From an uncultured Mucilaginibacter sp. (lineage in GTDB: Bacteria > Bacteroidota > Bacteroidia > Sphingobacteriales > Sphingobacteriaceae), in NCBI RefSeq assembly GCF_913773635.1, contig NZ_CAJYGQ010000001.1:231047-295046 (forward strand): a DNA stretch of 64,000 nt, in the 5' to 3' direction. A program made the translations under genes and the position numbers. This document shows positions 58,501 to 64,000 of the stretch, piece by piece. Every line of letters begins with the position of its first letter. Position 1 is the stretch's first letter. Under the pieces are notes generated by a model. That model was not told the DNA's origin and made no database searches. It worked only from the letters and a program-made list of their open reading frames with translations.

Positions 58501-59899
58501 TTCATTAGGTTTCTTACCTATGGCTTTAAGTAATGGAGCAGGGGCGGAGGTTCAGCGCCCGTTGGCAACCGTAGTTATCGGGGGGCTGATAACTGCCACG
58601 TTATTGACATTATTTGTATTGCCGGCCCTTTACCTTTTGTTTATGAAAGAGCACAAAATTAAAGTGAAACCTGCTCCTTTAGTTATTTTGCTGCTTCTGT
58701 TGGGCACATCGTCGGCTTTTGCACAGCAGCAAGGGTTAAACGTTGAAAGTGCAGTTGATATAGCACTAAAAAACAACCTGCAAATGCAGGGCAGCCGCTT
58801 AAACGAAGAAGCTGAACGTGTACGGCAAAAAACAGCGTTTGATATTTCTAAAACACAGTTCAGCGCCGATTATGGCCAAATCAATAGTATAAATAATGAT
58901 ACGCGCATAGGTGTTACCCAAGCAATAAGCTTCCCAACCATTTATGGAAACCAAAAGCGTGCATTGCAGGAAAGTTACCTTGCGGCGCAGCAGCAAACCC
59001 GGCTTACCCAACAAGACATTAAAGCTGATGTAAGGAGATTCTATTACCAGTTAGTGTGGCTAAACGAAAAGAAAAAGCTGCTGCGCTACGCTGATAGTAT
59101 TTATACTTTGTTTGAGCGAAAAACCAATTTACGCTTTAAAGTAGGGGAGGCTAATATTCTTGAAAAAACAACAGCACAAACACACCACCAGCAAATTAAT
59201 AATCAGCTTAACCTGGTTATAGGCGATGAAGAAATTGCTTTAAAACAGTTCAATATTCTGCTTAATGACTCTGTTGCTTACGTGCCGGCTTATCAAGCGC
59301 TCAAGCCTGAGCTAAATGCTCAATTATTAACACCTGCTGATGTTAATGCCTTTCCACAGGTGCAGCTTTACAATCACCAGGCCGAAGCAGCCCGCTGGCG
59401 CTGGCGTACTGAAAAGTCTAAACTATTACCTGATTTTTTTGCAGGGTACAATAACCAGAGTATTGCAGGCTCGCAAATAGTAAACGGCCTCGAAACAAAT
59501 TTTGGCGCCGGAAAGCGGTTTAATTATGTATCGGCAGGTGTAAGTATACCCATATTTGCCGGTGCGCAATCGGCACGTATATCATCAGCCAAGGTTGAGT
59601 GGCAACTGGCCCAAAACCGCACTGCGTATGCTGCATTGCAGTTGAAAACCGAACAGCAGAGTGCTGTGAGGCAAATACAAAAGTATGCTGCCAGTCTTAA
59701 CTACTTTGAAGGGCAGGGGCTTAAAAACGCCGATTTAATCATCAACACTGCAAGCAAACAGTTTACAGGCGGCGAAATTGATTACCTGCAGTGGGTAATA
59801 CTGGTCGATCAGGCTATCAGCATCCGCAATGAGTATCTGGAATTGTTATATAATTATAACAATTCGGTAATTCAGGCTCAAAAACTCTATAACTTATAA
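55541..59899 (+). CDS. CusA/CzcA-type RND metal efflux pump fused to a TolC-like outer membrane factor
   Basis: The 1452-residue product begins as a heavy-metal-efflux RND protein (MLNKIIQFSVNNKLVIGAL, PDITNNQVQI, GALDFGLIVDGAVIIVEAILHHL with the heavy-metal Asp/Glu motif, and LNGIVLISEFNRI). At about residue 1049 a second hydrophobic segment (ILLLLLGTSSAFAQQQ) resembles a signal peptide, followed by TolC-like helical repeats (VESAVDIALKNNLQMQGSRLNEEAERVRQK, and a C-terminal repeat). Pump and outer-membrane channel are therefore in one polypeptide. A metal such as Cu, Zn, Co or Cd is the likely substrate. Confidence 0.92.
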   Translation: MLNKIIQFSVNNKLVIGALMLLWIIYGVFEVTRLPIDAVPDITNNQVQIITTAPSLGAQDVERLITFPIEQAISNIPGIKESRSMSRFGLSVITVVIADDADIYWARQQVTERLSQVEIDENANKPELAPVTTGLGEIYQYVLRPKPGYEGRYSLADLRTTQDWIVRRQLLGTKGVADVSTFGGELKQYEVAVNPARLKSVNLSITDVFNALHTNNENTGGAYIEKGPTVLYIRSEGLAANIADIENIVVKNTPDGTPVLIKHVADVSTGAAIRYGALNYSPVGEVAGAIVMMLKGENSSEVIKNVKERISQIQKTLPEGLVIDPFLDRTKMVNNAIGTVKNNLLEGALIVIFVLVVFLGNLRAGLIVASVIPLAMLFAIIMMNTFGVSGNLMSLGALDFGLIVDGAVIIVEAILHHLHFSKKYAGINQLSQQEMNDEVAGSASRMMNAAVFGQIIILIVYLPILSLSGIEGKMFKPMAQTVAFAILGAFILSLTYVPMISSLLISKTVLHKANWSDRVMNKLEVFYQRWLLKAMKVRKVLVAAAFGLFAIAVILFTRMGGEFIPQLEEGDFAVETRLLVGTNLSTTIATFQQISKLLQSKFPEVEKIVSRIGSAEIPTDPMPIEGGDMIIVLKPKKEWTSAGSFQEMASKMSEVVQEAVPGVTQGYQYPVQMRFNELMTGAKQDVVCKIFGEDLNALARYAEQIGSISKTVEGTADLYVEKVTGMPQVVIKYNRIEIAKYGLNISDINRTVNAAFAGAAAGKIYEGEKRFDLVVRVGGEGRKNLIDVQNLLISTPRGTQIPLQQVAAVDEVEGPNQIQRENARRRITVGFNVRGRDVQSIVEELQQKVNRQVKLVPGYSITYGGAFENLQQAKMRLSIAVPVALLLIFIMLYFAFSSFKEGALIYTAIPLSAIGGVFALALRGMPFSISAGVGFIALFGVAVLNGIVLISEFNRIKAEGVVASALDLVVQGTRNRLRPVLMTAAVASLGFLPMALSNGAGAEVQRPLATVVIGGLITATLLTLFVLPALYLLFMKEHKIKVKPAPLVILLLLLGTSSAFAQQQGLNVESAVDIALKNNLQMQGSRLNEEAERVRQKTAFDISKTQFSADYGQINSINNDTRIGVTQAISFPTIYGNQKRALQESYLAAQQQTRLTQQDIKADVRRFYYQLVWLNEKKKLLRYADSIYTLFERKTNLRFKVGEANILEKTTAQTHHQQINNQLNLVIGDEEIALKQFNILLNDSVAYVPAYQALKPELNAQLLTPADVNAFPQVQLYNHQAEAARWRWRTEKSKLLPDFFAGYNNQSIAGSQIVNGLETNFGAGKRFNYVSAGVSIPIFAGAQSARISSAKVEWQLAQNRTAYAALQLKTEQQSAVRQIQKYAASLNYFEGQGLKNADLIINTASKQFTGGEIDYLQWVILVDQAISIRNEYLELLYNYNNSVIQAQKLYNL

Positions 59900-59907
59900 A
59901 GCACAGC

Positions 59908-61041
59908 ATGAAAATTTATATATCACTTTTAGTAACGCTTTTAATTCTTGCCAGCTGTTCAGATAAAAAGGTAGCAAGCCAAGAGGAAGAAGAGGTGCAA
60001 GATACCACGTTAGTTAATTTAACGCAGGCCCAATTAAGAAATGCAGGTGTGGAAATTGACACGCCCTCTATGAGCAATGTAACCGGAACGTTAAAGTTGC
60101 AGGGAGCCATTGATGTGCCGCCTCAAAGCACCGTAAGCGTAAGTTTTCCCTTAGGCGGTTACCTCAAAAGTACTGATTTATTGCCGGGTGTGCATGTGCG
60201 CAAAGGGCAGGTACTAGGTATACTGGAAGATATGCAGTTTATACAAATTCAACAGGACTATTTATCTGCAAAAGAAAAATTTCAATTTTCCGAAACCGAA
60301 TACCGCCGACAGCAGGAATTAAATGCAAGCAAAGCCACCAGCGATAAAGTGTTTCAGCAGGCAAAGGCCGAAATGGAAACTCAACGTATATTAATGCGTT
60401 CGCTTGCCCAGAAGCTGGAGTTGATTGATATTAACCCCAATCGGCTTACAGCATCCAACATTTCAAAAAGCGTTCATATAATATCTCCTATTGATGGTTT
60501 CGTGTCCAAAGTAAATGTTAATATAGGTAAATACACTTCGCCAACTGATGTGTTATTTGAACTAGTGAACCCAAAAGATATTCACCTGGCGCTTGAGGTT
60601 TTTGAAAAAGATGTAAATCAGCTTGCAATAGGCCAAAAGGTTTCCACGTACACTATTAATAATCCGGAAAAAAAATATGAGGCCGAAATTATATTAATTA
60701 GCAAAAATCTTAATGAAGATAGGATGGCAAGTGTACATTGCCATTTTGAAAAGTTTGATGCCACACTTTTGCCAGGTATGTTTATGAATGCCGAAGTAGA
60801 GGTTGCCAATCATAAAGCTATAACGGTGCCTGAAAGTGCCGTTGTAAGGTGGCAAAATGCACATTACGTATTTAAGGCTTTAAATGATTCGACATTTAAA
60901 ATGATGCCTGTCATTTTAGGCAATCAACACAATGGGCAGCAACAGGTAGACAGTAAAAGTTTAACCGTAAATACACGTATAGTCGCAAAAAACGCCTATG
61001 CGCTTTTGATGAAACTTAAAAACAGTGCCGATGAGGATTAA
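59908..61041 (+). CDS. RND periplasmic adaptor lipoprotein (CusB-like)
   Basis: The 377-residue protein has lipobox LASC-S, then a membrane-fusion-protein fold: a barrel-sandwich region (GAIDVPPQSTVSVSFPLGGYLK, LPGVHVRKGQVLGILE), a coiled-coil hairpin (about 115-175), and a beta-barrel domain (KSVHIISPIDGFVSKVNVNIGKYTSPTDVLFEL). It links the inner-membrane pump to the channel, 8 bases after the fusion gene. No obvious metal-binding Met or His cluster at its N-terminus. Confidence 0.93.
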   Translation: MKIYISLLVTLLILASCSDKKVASQEEEEVQDTTLVNLTQAQLRNAGVEIDTPSMSNVTGTLKLQGAIDVPPQSTVSVSFPLGGYLKSTDLLPGVHVRKGQVLGILEDMQFIQIQQDYLSAKEKFQFSETEYRRQQELNASKATSDKVFQQAKAEMETQRILMRSLAQKLELIDINPNRLTASNISKSVHIISPIDGFVSKVNVNIGKYTSPTDVLFELVNPKDIHLALEVFEKDVNQLAIGQKVSTYTINNPEKKYEAEIILISKNLNEDRMASVHCHFEKFDATLLPGMFMNAEVEVANHKAITVPESAVVRWQNAHYVFKALNDSTFKMMPVILGNQHNGQQQVDSKSLTVNTRIVAKNAYALLMKLKNSADED

Positions 61042-61056
61042 CGGTTCGGTGCTATC

Positions 61057-61536
61057 TTAAAGTGTACGGCCAAGAACAAAACCGAGAATAAGCCCAACTA
61101 CAACAAGGGCAAATAATAAATACTTTAAAGTTTGCCCTTGTTGTAACTCTTTTTTAAGATTACCTATTTCAATTTCATTGGCAAGCTTTAAATTTTGAAG
61201 CTTCATGTTTTGCTGTTGAAGTTTGGCCAGGGTTCCGCCAACCTCCAAAGGTTTTTTCTGCTCGTCTTTAAAACGGCGCATAAAACCGCCCTCTTTTAAA
61301 AAACGTTCGCCTTTAGGCATAAGTACAAGCCGGTCAGGTAGTTCAAAATCACCATGATTGCCCGCTACGCCAACTAGACCCTCTCTCAGCAGAGCACGTA
61401 CCATGGCATAAGCTAAGGCCTCATCATCATTAAAAAGCTGCATAATTTGCAGGCGTGTAAGGTTATCTGGTACGCCAAATGCTTCTAACAGCACATCAAG
61501 CATTTCACACTCAAACTCATTTAAATCCGTCATCAT
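61057..61536 (-). CDS. Small C-terminally anchored protein of unknown function
   Basis: The start is uncertain: ATG at 61536 or 61533 gives about 160 residues; the frame runs further upstream but adds little of protein character. It is a soluble helical N-terminus (LNEFECEMLDVLLEAFGVPDNLTRLQIMQLFNDDEALAYAMVRALL), a coiled coil (KLQQQNMKLQNLKLANEIEIGNLKKELQQ), and a C-terminal membrane helix (LLFALVVVGLILGFVLG). Family not recognised. A TATTTTTG box ends two bases before the start, suggesting little or no leader. Confidence 0.6.
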   Translation of the reverse strand: MMTDLNEFECEMLDVLLEAFGVPDNLTRLQIMQLFNDDEALAYAMVRALLREGLVGVAGNHGDFELPDRLVLMPKGERFLKEGGFMRRFKDEQKKPLEVGGTLAKLQQQNMKLQNLKLANEIEIGNLKKELQQGQTLKYLLFALVVVGLILGFVLGRTL

Positions 61537-61635
61537 TGCAAAAATATTACGAAACGGCCATATTTCAATAAAAAGGCATTTATCAACATACATTGTTGTC
61601 GTAATAAGCAATAACTAATTTCGCCGCACATATAT

Positions 61636-61869
61636 ATGGGACAGCTACTAAGATTGAATTTCGAAAATGTTGACAATACTTTTAAATTATTGAGCGCTCT
61701 GCCCAATGATCGTAAGGTTGATGAATTGGAGTTGCTCGTAAACGGAGAAATGAAGGTTTTGCAGCGCGATGGCGAAAAGTGGAAATTTAAAGACAATGAA
61801 AATTTCGACTTAAACCGATTGGCTGATGCAATAGGTAAAGCGATCACACTCCGGTTTCGTATTATATGA
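61636..61869 (+). CDS. Small conserved-looking protein coupled to topB
   Basis: The 77-residue soluble protein ends with its stop codon overlapping the topB start (ATGA at 61866), a sign of translational coupling. The sequence (LDLNR-like ending LNRLADAIGKAITLRFRII) has no recognised domain. It could be a regulatory or accessory partner of the topoisomerase; no homology is claimed. Confidence 0.5.
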   Translation: MGQLLRLNFENVDNTFKLLSALPNDRKVDELELLVNGEMKVLQRDGEKWKFKDNENFDLNRLADAIGKAITLRFRII

Positions 61870-63716
61870 AAGTGATTATTGCCGAAAAGCCCTCAGTGGC
61901 CCGCGAGATTGCAAAGGTGTTTGGGGCTAATACTAAAAAGGATGGTTATATTGAAGGCAAAGGATATACCTTTACCTGGGCCTTTGGTCATTTATTGCAG
62001 CTAGCGCCTCCCCAAGAGTACGGTTATTATAGGTGGAGCGTACAAAATCTTCCCATGCTTCCTCAAAAGTTTAAGCTATCTGTACGTAAAACTAAGACAA
62101 AAGATGGTATGGTTGATGATCCATCAGCCGTAAAACAACTTAATACCATTAAAGCATTATTCGAAGAAGCTTCTGAAATAATTGTTGCTACGGATGCGGG
62201 GCGCGAAGGTGAACTAATTTTCCGGTATATTTATTACTACCTCAAATGTAAAAAGCCGTTTAAGCGCTTATGGATATCATCGCAAACAGATGAAGCCATA
62301 AAGGATGGTTTCCGCAACCTTAAGCCCGGTTCTGATTATGATACTTTGTTTAATTCTGCCCACTGCCGTTCCCAGTCAGATTGGTTAGTGGGCATGAATG
62401 CTACGCAGGCACTAAGCCTGGCATCGGGTACGCGGTCGGTTTTATCACTTGGCAGGGTGCAAACGCCCACATTAGCAATGATCTGCTCGCGTTATCTTGA
62501 AAATAAAAATTTTGTTCCGCAAATATATTTCCAGGTAGCCATACAGGTAGATAAAAATGGAACTGCTTTCAGGGCCATATCAGTTGATAGCTACAAAAGC
62601 AAGGCTGATGCTGAAGGAATTGTTAATGCCGTTGAAGATGTTGCATCGGGCTACGCCCAGGGAGGCAATATATTAAGCGTTGAAGCCAAACCCCGTAAAG
62701 AACCGCCGCCGCTTTTGCACGATTTAAGTAGTTTACAGCAGGAAGCCAATAAGAGAAAAGGATTTACAGCAGACTATACCCTTAGCCTGTTACAAAATTT
62801 GTATGAAGGAAAATTAGTAACCTATCCGCGTACAGGCAGCCGTTATATAGGTGATGATGTTTTTGCTACAGTACCTTCTCTTATAAGTAAGTTTACCGAT
62901 CACCCAAATTTTGGCAAACAGGCAACCTTTTTAGGTACTATCAAGCTGAACAAGCGAAGCGTAAACGCAAAAAAGGTGACCGACCATCACGCTATTCTAC
63001 CTACCGGAGAAGCGCCCAGGCAATTAACACCCGATCAGCAGGCAGTTTATGATATGGTTTCTGGTCGTATGCTTGAGGCTTTTCATCAGGATTGCATAAA
63101 AGAGATTACAAAAATTGCCGTTCAATCGGGCGCTAAGTTTATGGCCAGCGGAACTGTAATTAATACAGCCGGCTGGCGGGCTGTGTTCAACGATAAGGAT
63201 GAAGAAAAGAAGGATGAGGAAAATGCATCTTTACCAAAAGTAGAGCAGGGAGAGCAACTACCCATTACAAATAAGGCCGTGCTTGAAAAGCAAACTAAGC
63301 CAAAGCCTATGTATAATGAAGCATCTTTACTCAAAGCACTTGAAACCGCAGGTAAGGAAATTGAGGATGAAGAATTACGCTATGCAATGAAAGATAGCGG
63401 GCTGGGTACCCCGGCTACACGCGCAGCAATTATCGAAACACTCATAAAGCGCGACTATATCAAAAGAGAAAAGAAGAACCTGCTGCCAACTGAAGTTGGT
63501 TTATCTGTATACGGGGTAGTTAAAAACCAGCAAATTGCGCAAGCTGAACTTACCGGAAACTGGGAAAAGCGTTTAGAAGAAATTCGGTCGGGTGCATCCG
63601 TAGCGAGTTTTCAGCAGGAAATACAGCAATATACACGCACAATAACCACCGAAATGCTTAAAGCGGGCGCGTCATTGCGACCACCCAAAGCTGAAACAGT
63701 TGCTGTAAAAGCTTAA
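61866..63716 (+). CDS. topB: DNA topoisomerase III
   Basis: The 616-residue protein has TOPRIM (MKVIIAEKPSVAREIAKVFG, TDAGREGELIFRYIYYYLKC), the type IA core with active Tyr320 in GKLVTYPRTGSRYI, and a C-terminal domain. A charged insert (KDEEKKDEE, about 445-453) is present and there is no zinc-finger tail. It relaxes and decatenates single-stranded DNA loops. It is shorter than E. coli TopB, mainly at the C-terminus. Confidence 0.95.
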   Translation: MKVIIAEKPSVAREIAKVFGANTKKDGYIEGKGYTFTWAFGHLLQLAPPQEYGYYRWSVQNLPMLPQKFKLSVRKTKTKDGMVDDPSAVKQLNTIKALFEEASEIIVATDAGREGELIFRYIYYYLKCKKPFKRLWISSQTDEAIKDGFRNLKPGSDYDTLFNSAHCRSQSDWLVGMNATQALSLASGTRSVLSLGRVQTPTLAMICSRYLENKNFVPQIYFQVAIQVDKNGTAFRAISVDSYKSKADAEGIVNAVEDVASGYAQGGNILSVEAKPRKEPPPLLHDLSSLQQEANKRKGFTADYTLSLLQNLYEGKLVTYPRTGSRYIGDDVFATVPSLISKFTDHPNFGKQATFLGTIKLNKRSVNAKKVTDHHAILPTGEAPRQLTPDQQAVYDMVSGRMLEAFHQDCIKEITKIAVQSGAKFMASGTVINTAGWRAVFNDKDEEKKDEENASLPKVEQGEQLPITNKAVLEKQTKPKPMYNEASLLKALETAGKEIEDEELRYAMKDSGLGTPATRAAIIETLIKRDYIKREKKNLLPTEVGLSVYGVVKNQQIAQAELTGNWEKRLEEIRSGASVASFQQEIQQYTRTITTEMLKAGASLRPPKAETVAVKA

Positions 63717-64000
63717 CATGACACTCTATCTTAATTAAACTTGCTGATTAAGAGCAAGTAAGCAGACTGATACAAAATAGATGCTTAAATGTTTTGGAGG
63801 TTTTTGATTAAATAGTTACCTTTGCAACCCGCAAGAGAGAAAGCGGGGAAGTTATTTGAAAGTCGAAGGGTTGAGTTGAGGATGATGGTTAAGGCCGTCA
63901 TTTAAGACGAGGAAAGGGGCTCAAAAAAATTTAGAAATAAATTTTGGAGAAACCGAAAACATTTCTACCTTTGCACTCCCAATCGCAACGAGAGGGGGAA
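63717..64000 (+). promoter_or_regulatory. Two tandem strong promoters, probably of a stable-RNA operon
   Basis: Promoter 1: TTTG at 63793, TACCTTTG at 63817 (20-base spacer). Promoter 2: TTTG at 63943, TACCTTTG at 63966 (19-base spacer). Both -7 boxes are identical and near consensus. Hairpin CCCGC/GCGGG at about 63828-63847 follows promoter 1. This doubled arrangement is common ahead of rRNA operons, but the gene lies outside the window. Confidence 0.55.

Noticed and set aside
61533..61847. Reverse 104-codon frame opposite the small topB-linked ORF
   Set aside because: Overlaps two other genes, has no recognised feature, and the forward ORF is coupled to topB.
1..64000. Search for CRISPR arrays, transposases, integrases or phage genes
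   Set aside because: No regularly spaced repeats, no transposase or integrase motifs and no phage-type genes were found, so no mobile element is claimed.

Overview
The window looks like chromosomal DNA of a Bacteroidota bacterium, most likely a Sphingobacteriaceae member of the Mucilaginibacter/Pedobacter type. The evidence is three TonB-dependent or SusC-type receptors (two with SusD partners), repeated TAnnTTTG -7 promoter elements, a tmRNA encoding the tag GENNYALAA, an ECF sigma gene with a membrane-anchored partner, and an imuA-imuB-dnaE2 cassette. No insertion sequence, prophage or CRISPR array was seen. The genus is inference; no database was searched.

Layout. 1-4804: the end of a SusC gene, a SusD gene, a response regulator with AraC-type HTH, and a convergent secreted sugar isomerase/epimerase-like gene. 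5199-13402: a sulfur-linked locus. It holds a putative operator, a promoter, a SAM-I riboswitch, a TlpA-like thioredoxin gene, an aberrant tRNA-Cys, a 31-residue leader peptide ending Trp-Cys-Cys-Cys, an M28 glutamate-carboxypeptidase-II-like peptidase, SusC and SusD. 13458-19012: small and stress-like genes (SemiSWEET, LLM oxidoreductase, DUF1810, Mn catalase, SPW protein, acidic small proteins). 19607-25796: tRNA-Ser and a reverse-strand run (YihY, thioesterase, mltG, rhodanese, PASTA, fmt, namZ). 25808-39685: a LolC/E-type permease, an ECF sigma and partner, mazG, mnmD, MBL-rhodanese, lipoproteins, globin, DUF4142, PAS-LuxR and an M13 peptidase. 40090-46962: tmRNA, the imuA-imuB-dnaE2 mutagenesis cassette and a stand-alone primase zinc finger. 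47072-51946: a PAS histidine kinase, a REC-Crp regulator, a truncated lactate-dehydrogenase-like protein and a 597-residue barrel protein, with matching TGAC-N4-GTCA sites upstream of the kinase and of the barrel gene. 52010-54985: a TonB receptor preceded by a near-identical copy of the operator and a second leader peptide, ending Cys-Cys-Cys-Cys-Arg. 55047-61041: a metal-efflux type RND-TolC fusion and its adaptor. 61057-63716: a small membrane protein, a small ORF and topB. The window ends in two tandem strong promoters of the kind that precede stable-RNA operons.

The most interesting signal is a candidate sulfur-starvation regulon. Two unrelated TonB-dependent uptake genes, about 46 kb apart, each have an unannotated upstream ORF ending in three or four consecutive Cys codons. 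Both loci also share a 20-bp element (19/20 identical, opposite orientation), and the first has a SAM-I riboswitch and a tRNA-Cys gene as well. I read this as combined SAM and Cys-tRNA sensing controlling scavenging of sulfur-containing peptides or other organosulfur compounds. The sequence elements are seen directly; the regulatory interpretation is inference. Poly-Cys leader peptides are known to me from actinobacterial sulfur genes, and I do not know a description of them in Bacteroidota.
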